A DNA stretch of 64,000 nt from positions 1-64,000 of the forward strand of contig CAJNAR010000030.1 in assembly GCA_905220665.1 (NCBI GenBank), written 5' to 3'. Shown piece by piece: positions 55,394 through 64,000 of this stretch (the stretch's first letter is position 1; each line of letters opens with the position of its first letter). The notes under the pieces are model-generated. The model was not told the origin of the DNA, ran no database searches, and saw only the letters and a list, made by a program, of their open reading frames with translations. The translations under genes and the position numbers were made by a program. The DNA is from Albugo candida. Its lineage: Eukaryota; Oomycota; Peronosporomycetes; Albuginales; Albuginaceae.

Positions 55394-56272
55394 ATGGAGT
55401 CTGCAAAGATGAACGCTTGCCTGAAGCTGATGCGACGCATGCCGCCGCAGAGTGTTGAAGCTAACTTACTAAAGCTTAGTCAACTGAATCCTTCTCTCAC
55501 GGAGGAACTGTATCAGCGGATTGATCAGCCGCTACAGATTGCAATGGATCCAAAAGACGGTCGTCCGTACCTCTTATGCGACTATAATCGCGACGGAGAT
55601 TCATATCGATCACCATGGTCTAACGAGTATTATCCCGAAGTTTCTTATATCGACGAATTGTTTTATCCATCGGAGCGGATTCGAACTTTAGAGAAACAAG
55701 CCAATGAATTATTCGACGTTTATCGCGAGTTATATTATCAGGGCGGTGTATCGTCAGCGTACTTATGGGACATAGGAAAAGGACTTGCAGCATGCGTCGT
55801 ATTTAAGAAAGATATCACCCAACATCGATACTTAACTGGGGGAAGTTGGAATTCGATCCACATTATACAAGTTCAAGAAGATAATGTAGGATCTAATTCA
55901 AGTAGCGACAACACTAAATCTCGAACGGCATCCTATCAGTTAACTACGAGCATCCTCTTGGCGATGAATATTAATCGTCCAGTGTTGGGCGATTTGCATC
56001 TTAATGGGTCCCTGACACGCCAATGTGAACGAAAATTGGAGTACCAAGACTCTTTCTCTCATTTGGGGAATATCGGGCGTATGATTGAGGATTTGGAAAA
56101 TGATATGCGTTCCTCGTTGGATACATTGTATATTTCCAAGACGAAAGAAGTGGTCCACAGTATGCGTCAAGTCCAGCAGCATGAGACTGGTGCAGCGGGT
56201 CAGAATGCTTTTGTAGGAGAGTTGGCTAGTGCTGTCAAACAACATCGCCAAACCCCGTCTCAAGCGTCTTGA
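55394..56272 (+). CDS. CAPZB: F-actin-capping protein subunit beta
   Basis: A single exon of 292 residues. The beta subunit of the capping heterodimer blocks barbed ends of actin filaments. Family wording: CLKLMRRMPPQSVEANL, QPLQIAMDPKDGRPYLLCDYNRDGDSYRSPWSNEYYP, SAYLWDIGKGLAACVVFKK, GSWNSIHIIQVQE, YQLTTSILLAM, LGDLHLNGSLTRQCERKL, HLGNIGRMIEDLENDMRSSLDTLYISKTKEVV, then a C-terminal tentacle. The length is normal. The last 38 bases of its coding region overlap the last coding exon of the minus-strand P-loop gene. Confidence 0.96.
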   Translation: MESAKMNACLKLMRRMPPQSVEANLLKLSQLNPSLTEELYQRIDQPLQIAMDPKDGRPYLLCDYNRDGDSYRSPWSNEYYPEVSYIDELFYPSERIRTLEKQANELFDVYRELYYQGGVSSAYLWDIGKGLAACVVFKKDITQHRYLTGGSWNSIHIIQVQEDNVGSNSSSDNTKSRTASYQLTTSILLAMNINRPVLGDLHLNGSLTRQCERKLEYQDSFSHLGNIGRMIEDLENDMRSSLDTLYISKTKEVVHSMRQVQQHETGAAGQNAFVGELASAVKQHRQTPSQAS

Positions 56273-57109
56273 TGCTGGCAATCACGTTTACCAGCTGAAA
56301 AGCTTTTTGTTCGTGTTTGCTACGAGTTGATATCCGATAATGAATGACTTTATCGTGTTCGTATTCTTCATATCCTTCCCGTACTTTGGTCAACTCAAAT
56401 AGTGTACCCTTTTCATCTACGGCACAAAATCAGACAAGTATCAGATTTTCGTATTCTGAGAACGCACCAATTGATCTGATACTTAAAAAACGGCACCACC
56501 TTTGAAGAGCGTCAGATTCGAAATGCTGCTGAAACCATAACGAATCCGTATCAGCAGTCATCACCAGTTGTGCAATATTCTTCTCTTTTTGCCGCTTTTG
56601 CATATACTGTAGTGCCTCATAGGAGTAAGCAAAGGTAGCATATAGTTGAGCTCTTTCTTGACCACTGCGGTTACACGTTACGTTTGTCACTAGGTGCGTG
56701 AGCGAACTTACTCGAGAAAGTCATGTAGGTGATCAATGAGTAGAACGGAAATAGGCTCGTTAAGTAAATGCAATGAGCAAAGAAATTGCTGCAATTCTGC
56801 ACAATTCTGTAAATACTTGATTGAGACTTGTTGCCACGTCCATCGATCTCTACCGGTTTGTATCGGTTTCGTGCAACATGCACAAGGTGTGATCAATAAT
56901 GGATGTGCTCCGAATGTCGTTGAACGGAATCGGACGAGCAGTACTGAGTGCCGCTTTATCACTTGCGTAAATGCGTACTGAAATAAAAGCGAAGTCTTCT
57001 CACTCTTTGAGGGACCGTACAATAGCGTAAGCGCACCCATCTCACCGCATTCCTTTCGTGTTTTATCCACTTTTTCGTGTGTGAAAAAATCTTCCAAATC
57101 CATTATCAT
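56235..57109 (-). CDS. RecA-like P-loop protein, possibly SWSAP1-like
   Basis: Three exons (57109-56712, 56664-56483, 56416-56235) give 253 residues; introns are 47 and 66 bp. The start is the first in-frame ATG (the frame opens at TTG 57121). Seen: a degenerate Walker A GALTLLYGPSKSEKTSLLFQYAF, a strand SVLLVRFRST, a CACC pair near residue 75, and a Walker B-like PISVLLIDHLHDFL. The last exon encodes GTLFELTKVREGYEEYEHDK and ends within the antisense of the capping-protein gene. Size and motifs fit the small RAD51-paralogue-like ATPase SWSAP1 of homologous recombination, but that is a guess from fold-level features. CCAATC (57118) and inverted CCAAT (57140) boxes lie directly upstream. Confidence 0.6.
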
Positions 57110-57145
57110 GATATCATCCAATCATAATGTCTTTGTCATGATTGG

Positions 57146-58802
57146 CTTAAAATAAAGTTGAAGTTGCCTTTGCAACAATTCTCAATGAAGCACATTCATT
57201 CTTTAACCAAACGGTCTATTCGACTGAAAAGGGAATAGGCAAAGAAGAGGTAGATCTCTGCACCATAATCGTCCTCGCTTTCAAACTCCAGAGTCAGTAA
57301 ACTAAGTGCGCAAACAACGGACCTGCATTCCGATGCAAAAGGGATTGTCATCAGATTTTACGAAAGATATCCCTTCTCTCATTGGCAATGCTTGGATTCG
57401 AGTGACTGACTTCTTCATATGCCCAGCTTATTTGTATACATAAATGAAAGGTACCCGTTTTTCAGCTAGTCCTCTATTAGAGCAGAACATCCATCTCTAA
57501 TAGGAGTCCGCGTTTAATTGAAGTATATCCAGCAGGCTCGATTACCTAATTTGACGTTCATTACCGCGAGTTGAGGGCATTTATCTACTCGAAGCTAGGA
57601 TGATGATCACACGTGCATCTGCAATCATTTTCGAGTTCGGAAGAAAGACATCTAATTGTCTTTTCTTTTCAAGCCAGCTCAGCGCGGTATTCTTGTGGGT
57701 ATAGTGACGAATTTGTGTGCTGTGGGCGGCATCTATCACGGAAAGTGCTGAAGTTGTCGGAGTTGCTGATCGCTTGGGACGATATGGAGTGCTCACTTAC
57801 TGAATGCCAGTCATATGTCAAAACGAGTTACATGGTTACTTTCCTTCCGTCGATATGTTTGATACAATAGCACATGCAATATTCGTCCAATTTTACCCAA
57901 AGGATAAGATTGATATCAAGTGGAAGTCCCTCTGGTCAAAATATGCTCTGCTTTCACACTCGAAGGAGATATATCAAGTTGAGTCAACTAGTCCACGAAC
58001 TGAACTTAAAAAGCTGAACGGAATTGCAGATCTTCAGAATTGGTGATGTAAGTCCTGGAGAATTTCTTGATTCTGTCATAAAGTCTGGATCCATTTATGT
58101 GGCTAGTGTCATACTACCGTGATTTCGTCTACATTTTCATTGCGTCAAAAGTCTCTAAAACAATTCAGGAGAAAATTAATCCAAAACGTATCGGAGAAAG
58201 TACTCGGCTTGGTTTAAGTCGCTGTGTCTCGCCTAATCGTACGATACAAAAAAGTCTTTCAAGCTTACGAGTTTTGCATTGCTTATGATGGATTTCTGTC
58301 GGTAAACCAAGCGATACTACTGACTAACTGAGTGTCAGTGATCCACTGCATCAATTGCCCCCTCGTGTACTCGGAAGTATTTCTGATATCCCTTCAAGCA
58401 TTCATCCTCTGGTCCACATGCAATCTGAAATGGAATGAGTCACTACCGAATTTGAACGCATTGGGGCCACTACACTCCAATTTCCAGTTCAAGCGGCATT
58501 TTTACATTTATATACAACCGCTCTCACATCAAATCTCATGTGAGAGAAACAGACTTTAATTCTCGGTATCTACCGACACGCTTTATGGTGTTCTCATTTG
58601 TCGCTAATGAATCAAAAGACGAGAGACAATTTACATGAGTCGAAACATGTGATGAATGTTCTCCTCTAAACGGCTTTGGTTAAAAAGACCGAACGTCACA
58701 CAGTCCATCGATCGTATACTTATCGACAAGCAAGGTGTATAGTCCAACTAACTCGAGCGATAGACTCACGGAATCTGAAGTATCAATAGAGTTGGATAGC
58801 CA
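57146..58802. other. Intergenic, decayed repeat sequence
   Basis: Short frames only. Around 57715-57790 a 21-base run (GTTGTYGGAGTTGCTGATCGCT-like) matches 26718-26740, and the minus-strand reading RSATPT is shared, so this is probably another fragment of the same repeat family. Nothing else is recognised. Confidence 0.4.
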
Positions 58803-59072
58803 ATGCCGTCAATAGCGACTATGAAGCTTGTAGCATTCATCCTTCTTCCACATCCAATTGATCCATCGATCCATCGAGACAGTATGTATCATAACGTGGA
58901 TAAAGGAGGGACGATATCATTGGATCAGCATCACAAAATCGTAACATTAAAAGTCGAAAAGACCAAATATCAGATGATTTACTTTGTATCATATGTTCCA
59001 AAGGAAAGCACCATATCATTCCCACACAAAACAGCCCATTTCAATATTCCAAGCAATACAATCCAAAAGTAG
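58803..59072 (+). CDS. Hypothetical short protein, possible signal peptide
   Basis: An ATG-started frame of 89 residues; a second ATG gives MKLVAFILLPHPIDPSIH and 83 residues. The hydrophobic core is short (LVAFILL), so secretion is doubtful. The rest is hydrophilic with Lys, His and Ser and no Cys. There is no recognised domain. It is isolated in a gene-poor gap; it could be a chance frame. Confidence 0.2.
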   Translation: MPSIATMKLVAFILLPHPIDPSIHRDSMYHNVDKGGTISLDQHHKIVTLKVEKTKYQMIYFVSYVPKESTISFPHKTAHFNIPSNTIQK

Positions 59073-59460
59073 AAGAGAATGTCGATTATATAATTTGATA
59101 AATCCAAACAGTGCGATAAGAACACTCGACAAAGAATTCTAAGGCTATCACTCAAAGTATTAGATCGGGTCTATAACTTATAATAAAGTGAAAACCATCG
59201 AATAGATTTGAAATAAAAGGAGCATTTTGCAGCACGTTCACATCATCTTTTTCAATACGATCGAAAATCAATATAAAAATCGCAACGATCTCATTTTCAA
59301 TGATATAACATTCCACACAGAAAATAAACGTGTTGTCGTCTAAAGCGCTCCTTCCGCTCACTTTGAAAATCGACAATTCCATACACAAACCTGTCCTTCA
59401 AGCGGGTAAAGTAAACTGGAAACACGCTTCTCGTTCGCAGCTATTCCATTCGCTGATGAA

Positions 59461-60236
59461 ATGTCAGCAATCCCAACTATACCACAAATAGTGTGTCCCA
59501 CACTCTTCCTCCCAACGAGAGAAATGCGTTCGATGAAACTCTCAATGACGCCGCTGCGCCATTTAAGCAAACACACTCGTGGAATTTCAACTGTAAAGCT
59601 ACCCGATCTCCCATATGACTACTCGGCACTGGAACCTGTCATTTCTGGCCAAATAATGGAGCTGCATCACGCGAAACACCACCAAACGTACGTGAATGGA
59701 TACAACCAAGCTTTGGAGCAGTACCATGACGCAGAAGAGAAAAAAGAGTATGGGAAAATGATTGCACTACAACCTGCCCTCAAATTCAACGGAGGAGGAC
59801 ATATCAATCACTCCATTTTTTGGACCAATTTGACTCCAAAAACTCATGCGACAGAGCCCACGGGCGCGCTTAACGATGCGATCGCAAGTGAATTTGGATC
59901 GTTGGAAGCGCTTCAGAGTCAATTCAACGCTAAAACTGTCGCTATCCAAGGGTCAGGATGGGGATGGCTTGGATTTTGCAAGCAGCAGAAGCGTCTTGTT
60001 ATTACAACGCTTCCCAATCAAGATCCATTGGCTACCACGGGTCTAATTCCTCTGCTCGGGTGCGTTTTCTTTGATTGAATTTTTATGGATTCTGATTGTA
60101 TTGCTGCAGAATTGATGTCTGGGAACATGCATACTACTTGCAGTATAAAAATGTCCGTGCGGATTACTTGAAATCCATTTGGCAAATTATCAATTGGAAA
60201 AATGTTGCAGAACGCTTCCAAGTTGCAAAGGCTTGA
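59461..60236 (+). CDS. SOD2: Mitochondrial Mn/Fe superoxide dismutase
   Basis: Two exons, 59461-60059 and 60110-60236; 50-bp intron (GTGCGT..GCAG). From ATG 59461 it is 241 residues. The ATG at 59524 gives 220 residues with a typical mitochondrial presequence ([20 protein letters not shown]), so either may be used. It converts superoxide to peroxide and oxygen. Metal ligands are visible: His in [17 protein letters not shown], His in [12 protein letters not shown], Asp and His in [20 protein letters not shown] (made across the intron). SGWGWLGF is present. The pattern is the Mn-type mitochondrial enzyme; metal specificity cannot be proven by eye. It converges on TIM21. Confidence 0.95.
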
Positions 60237-60651
60237 AAAAACGTATTCTGTGAGAAATAATGAAAAATGAGAAGAATTGCTCTCTGAATGTGGCTCTTTT
60301 TTTCTGTGCATCTCATAAAACGATACAAGGGCAAAGGTACGCTCGGAATGCCTCTATAGACGTGAGATCTCCTTTCTCTGATGGATTTGACTGCGGGCAC
60401 GTCATTTCCATACAAAAAGTAAGTCAAAGTAGGACTGCAACTCAGTTATTCGCAAATCGATGACATTTGTCACTGAATCCGTTCCAAAAAGTATATGAGT
60501 CGATACGACTGCTTTTATTTCATCAAAACGCCCAAATTCCAATCGGTAGCCCAGCGACAAACTCCTACTGAGCGAATTGTCTTTTGTGGAGAAAGAAGAA
60601 ATCTGCAGAGGCGTCGACCCAAATGTAAGGAATCACTAAAAAGCATCACAT

Positions 60652-61522
60652 TTAATTATCGCCCAATAATTGTCGTAAAGCTTCCTGTTCTTCGAATGAT
60701 TCCGCCGCTAAAATACGCCGATTATCGACAATTTTGATAATTTCTCCCGTCTTTGTGAATTGTATTATCAGATACACATATTCATTCTTCTTCATCGTCT
60801 GATTCACTTCAGCAAACACATACGCGTGTCCCAAAGGTCCTTTGATGTTATATTTGATACTATGATCCAAATGTCAGCTCCAATACATTTCTATCATTTT
60901 CAAGTGTACCGAAGTCGTGGATTGCCGTCTTTATCTTTGAGGTCTACATGCTCGATACGATTCCGACGACCTTCGCGATGCCCTCCATGATCGTGACCGT
61001 ACCCGTGCACTGGCAAGCCAATACGGCTGGTAACCTGTCCATTCATACGCAGTCAGACACATCGCCGACTGAGATTTCTATCGTACGTCTGTGTTATTGG
61101 AAACGAACTCCAAAGTCTCACTAAATAAGCCGTTGGGACTCATTCGGCTAAATGTGTAAAATGTCAGAAGAGATGGAAATTGGTGCTACAATTTACTTTG
61201 GTAATAGCTCTCGAATGACGAAATAGACGCCAACAGCGCCCAATCCAATGAAACCACACCATAAACTGCCTTTGAATGTCGCAGTGACTTTTTGGTATGG
61301 CGTTAACACGAGTGCATCAGAGGAGGATTCACGCTAGCCATTGAGAATAGAAAGAAAGACGATATTGTAGCGATTGGAGTGGTCACAGACCTTATTTTCG
61401 TGTTGAGGAGGAGCAGACGTTACAAAGGAACGATGTCTTTGTGTGTATACCGGTGAGAATCGTTGAGATCCATTGAGAACGTGACGAAAGGATCGATAAA
61501 GTTGCGGTGCGCGTACAGCCAT
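60652..61522 (-). CDS. TIM21: Mitochondrial import inner membrane translocase subunit TIM21
   Basis: Five exons (61522-61391, 61333-61197, 61147-61087, 61034-60910, 60859-60652) give 220 residues; introns are 57, 49, 52 and 50 bp with donors GTCTGT, GTAAAT, GTACGA and GTACAC. TIM21 links TOM and TIM23 in presequence import and joins respiratory assembly. Seen: a basic presequence (MAVRAPQLYRSFRH, RHRSFVTSA), LTPYQKVTATFKGSLWCGFIG leading into one membrane helix (FIGLGAVGVYFVI), SPNGLFSETLEFVSNN, SRIGLPVHGYGHDHGGHREGRRNRIEH, and IKYNIKGPLGHAYVFAEV followed by YVYLIIQF and IVDNRR. Each join restores family sequence and frame. The frame upstream of 61522 has only a TTG start. Confidence 0.92.
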
Positions 61523-62394
61523 TCGAGGTCGAGAAGTACAGTAATGGATCGAATAGAAGGTGAGTTGCGTGTAGTGGAATCTTTGCGATTCGTTGAGTTG
61601 TTTGCAGACGTGTCCGATAAATGACAATTGATTGATGGTTTTCGATAGCGCCTTTGACGAATTACATGAATGACTTCTCTATCTGTGAATTGAGATGTAC
61701 GCATACGTTATAAGAGGAAGAAGTAAGGTGAAAGCGGTACGAATTCGTGAAAACTGTCACCTTCCGTGACGAAGCATTTGTTATCAGTCGTTGCGTAGTA
61801 TCTCGTTTTTATCTATGTCAAAAGTATCACTCTGTCGACTTTCCTCCTCTTATCGACGCAATGGCTCGACTCCAACACTTTAGCTCTCAACCATTAGCAC
61901 AATAGGACTAGCAATTGATTTACACAATGTGTATGGAGCTTTATGGCGAACGCATATCTTCCACTCCTCTTACATATCGCGTAAATCAATTCATCATACG
62001 AATTTCAATGGTACTTTAGTCAACGCGTTGATAACATTTATATTCGATGCACTTGCTATTGCCTCATACATTATACGGTGCAAAGACGCGGAAAGTCATC
62101 AATTGGCTCGTTATGCAAAGACACGGCAATTTGTCTGACGCGTCTCTGTGTGTATTACTGTATCTCACTTTATACAGTCACATGGAATAGCGTCTGATTG
62201 GCAATAATTCTATTGGGTGTATCGGTCGATTGTCGCAATTTCAGTCAATTTTCGATACAAATTGCCTTCAAATCGAATGAGAAGAAAAAATCGTTTCTAA
62301 AAAAGATCGATAATCAATTGAGATAATGCCGTCGATAACGGATCCAATGTCGGATTCTTTCTCAACGTGCAGCGAGTCCGATGGAATGGATGGA
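61523..62394. other. Intergenic, nothing recognised
   Basis: Small frames at 61927 and 62325 (30 and 28 codons) are too short to support. The rest is AT-rich sequence between TIM21 and the cupin-like gene. Confidence 0.45.
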
Positions 62395-63084
62395 TCAGAA
62401 TATTTCCAATAGGATAAGCTCTACGACATGATCCTCATCAAGCTCACGGTCGAGATACAAGGCGAATTCGCCGGATTGCATGATGAACACATCTCCAGGC
62501 CACATCTCATCGGAATGAATTCTTTGTAACGAGTCGGGTGCCAAAATGACTCGAGGAGACTCCGTAGAGTGTTTCATCTGTAGCTTGCAAGGATCGAGAA
62601 CGACAAGAACCGTTTTTGTGCTGAGTACAAACTGAATGGAATCCGTGCTTTCGATTCTCATTCGATACACGCGACAATGCTCATCTTCTTCTAAAAACGT
62701 CATCGCTGGATGTGCCAAATGCTGAAGTAAAGTGTTTGGTAGTCGGATCGTTGCATTTTGCAATTCGATTTCCAAAATGTAAATGTCGTTGTCCTTTGCT
62801 GTAACTTGATGAATAAGACGATCTTCCCAGTGATTTCTGCAAAAAACTTGCTTGTGGTGCTTTTCGAGTGCTCTAGGCGATTGTCCGATAGGCTGTTCTA
62901 TCGCCAATACGTCCGACATGCAAATGTAGACTCCATACTTAATATGCTGATGCCAAAGACAAGAAGTGTTGGCGGGGATCTTTGCATCCACAATTCGAAT
63001 AACAGCGTCGCAGTATCGTTCTCTATGCAAAGGCTCTTTCTCAACCGGAACAAAGTCCATACGCATCCATTTTGTTTCGACCAT
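62395..63084 (-). CDS. Cupin-like hypothetical protein
   Basis: A single exon of 229 residues from ATG 63084; the frame opens earlier with GTG 63114. A central block AKIPANTSCLWHQHIKYGVYICMSDVLAIE resembles the metal-binding motif 1 region of cupins (WHxH with following Gly and Val), and the end GDVFIMQSGEFALY, then DEDHVVELILLEIF, fits the closing strands. There is no signal peptide. The substrate and metal are unknown, and the cupin call rests on these two patches. It is head-to-head with the CPT1-like gene, 72 bp apart. Confidence 0.6.
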   Translation of the reverse strand: MVETKWMRMDFVPVEKEPLHRERYCDAVIRIVDAKIPANTSCLWHQHIKYGVYICMSDVLAIEQPIGQSPRALEKHHKQVFCRNHWEDRLIHQVTAKDNDIYILEIELQNATIRLPNTLLQHLAHPAMTFLEEDEHCRVYRMRIESTDSIQFVLSTKTVLVVLDPCKLQMKHSTESPRVILAPDSLQRIHSDEMWPGDVFIMQSGEFALYLDRELDEDHVVELILLEIF

Positions 63085-63156
63085 AATAGAGGACGGTCGA
63101 CACCGACGCGTCACAATTCATTTTGAAGCCATTGAGAATATCTGTTTCCTGCAGCG

Positions 63157-64000
63157 ATGGCCGAAGCGCATCAAGCAACCGGCGTCTTTGAAGAGCACAA
63201 ACGTGGCATCGATCTGATGTACTCGGAGGAAGGCATACGCGTCTCGTTTGTAATTCCTCCCTTGAGTGAGATCCGTAAGATATCGCTTCGCTCTTTCTTT
63301 CGTCTACAGAATGCCGTCAAAAGGGGCGTCTATCCAGCACCTCCATACGTGACATTCATAAGTATGGCGATAGTGATCATGATTGTATCGCGTTCATCGT
63401 CAAATTCATGGTGGCGTACGAGTTGGCTAGCACAGCTTGTTTGGGATATCGGCAATGTACTCATTCCGTTCTCCTCTCGGATTCCTCGAGCTTTGTATGT
63501 GGCGTATCTAGCTGCATGGGCTTCTTTCTTGGGATTCCTGATTCTGATGTGGCTTCAACGACTTTTTCTCCGTTGTTTATTGAGTTATCATGGCTGGCTG
63601 TATCTTGCTCCGAAAGAAACGAATCGAACAGTCATTTTTTGGGCCGCTTTGTTGAAGATGTTTAGCGGGAGAAATCCTTCAACGTTTTCCTTCCAAGGTG
63701 CGCTGCCACGACTTCCGGTTCCTCGACTGGAAGATACGATCAATCGGTATGTTGCTTCCATCCATCCGCTTGTTACAGAAGAAGAACACGACGAGATAAA
63801 GGCGATGGGGCAAGCATTTCTTCATAATGAGGGTCCCAAACTGCAATTATATCTCAAGTGTAAGAGCTGGTGGGCCAAAAACTACGTGACAGATTGGTGG
63901 GAGCGATATGTGTATCTAAAGGGGCGAACGTCGTTGATGATTAAAAGCAATTACTATGCGCTTCCCGGTCGAAATCTTCAGATCAAACTCGCAAGTAGTA
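63157..64000 (+). CDS. Carnitine O-palmitoyltransferase 1-like, N-terminal part (runs off the window)
   Basis: It is open from ATG 63157 to the last base (281 codons) with no intron seen. It is a choline/carnitine acyltransferase: LPRLPVPRLEDTINRYVASI, HPLVTEEEHDEI, LQLYLKCKSWWAKNYVTDWWERYVYLKGR, and SLMIKSNYYALPG are the standard N-lobe landmarks. The first 170 residues hold two hydrophobic segments (FISMAIVIMIV at about 70-80, AAWASFLGFLILMWLQ at about 124-139), as in CPT1 of the mitochondrial outer membrane. The catalytic His lies beyond the window. Acyl transfer to carnitine for fatty-acid import is the family role; chain-length preference is unknown. Confidence 0.9.
   Translation, partial: MAEAHQATGVFEEHKRGIDLMYSEEGIRVSFVIPPLSEIRKISLRSFFRLQNAVKRGVYPAPPYVTFISMAIVIMIVSRSSSNSWWRTSWLAQLVWDIGNVLIPFSSRIPRALYVAYLAAWASFLGFLILMWLQRLFLRCLLSYHGWLYLAPKETNRTVIFWAALLKMFSGRNPSTFSFQGALPRLPVPRLEDTINRYVASIHPLVTEEEHDEIKAMGQAFLHNEGPKLQLYLKCKSWWAKNYVTDWWERYVYLKGRTSLMIKSNYYALPGRNLQIKLASS

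Noticed and set aside
1..64000. CRISPR arrays, bacterial operons, ribosome-binding sites, tRNA or rRNA genes
   Set aside because: I saw no regularly spaced repeats, no Shine-Dalgarno-led gene strings, and no tRNA box B (GGTTCGANTCC) or rRNA sequence. The gene structure is eukaryotic.

Overview
The window is eukaryotic nuclear DNA, most probably from an oomycete and perhaps a white-rust (Albugo-like) genome. Reasons: compact genes with very short introns (43 to 78 bp in the models below, mostly 47 to 60), alternating strands with tiny intergenic gaps, an axonemal dynein intermediate chain (so a flagellate life stage), mitochondrial TIM21, DAP3/mS29 and Mn-SOD, and Ty1/copia plus chromodomain Ty3/gypsy retrotransposons. 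No species-specific marker was seen, so the oomycete call is inference.

The window has two compartments. From 1 to about 28 kb it is gene-poor and repeat-rich. It holds apparently empty sequence with at most a few tiny candidate genes (1-6.9 kb); a copia element A with both LTRs and a perfect 5-bp target duplication (6923-11311); a decayed gene with in-frame stops and a signal-peptide-like start (11850-12728); an older copia element B (about 13679-17070, continuing at 22127); a copia element C on the minus strand nested inside B (17071-22126, LTRs and target duplication intact); a 5'-truncated chromodomain gypsy element D (22298-about 25030, minus); and an unidentified decayed coding stretch (26591-28165, minus).

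From 28.3 kb to the end it is a dense housekeeping region. Gene order: PIP kinase; CinA-NMN adenylyltransferase fusion; tesmin/CXC regulator; DNAI4-type dynein chain; NmrA-like reductase; histidinol dehydrogenase; TSR3; DUF1295 reductase; CNOT9; coiled-coil protein; ELP4; degenerate AAA+ protein; mitochondrial carrier; IQ-motif C11orf65-like protein; DAP3/mS29; proline-rich single-pass membrane protein; RNA polymerase I A49; actin-capping beta; RecA-like P-loop protein; Mn-SOD; TIM21; cupin-like protein; CPT1-like acyltransferase, cut by the window end. Many are head-to-head pairs sharing 34 to 230 bp, and some convergent pairs overlap at their stop codons. Recurrent themes are translation and ribosome biogenesis (TSR3, A49, DAP3, ELP4), mitochondria (TIM21, carrier, SOD, CPT1), and cytoskeleton or flagellum (DNAI4, capping protein).

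The most interesting observation is that intact copia elements A and C share an identical primer-binding site that matches the anticodon arm of initiator tRNA-Met, and the gag start codon lies inside it. The AUG paired with the primer anticodon is therefore also the translation start. Older element B shows the same layout with a mutated ATG. Gene models with introns were built by hand from GT-AG sites and reading-frame continuity; coordinates span first to last coding base, with introns listed in the evidence.
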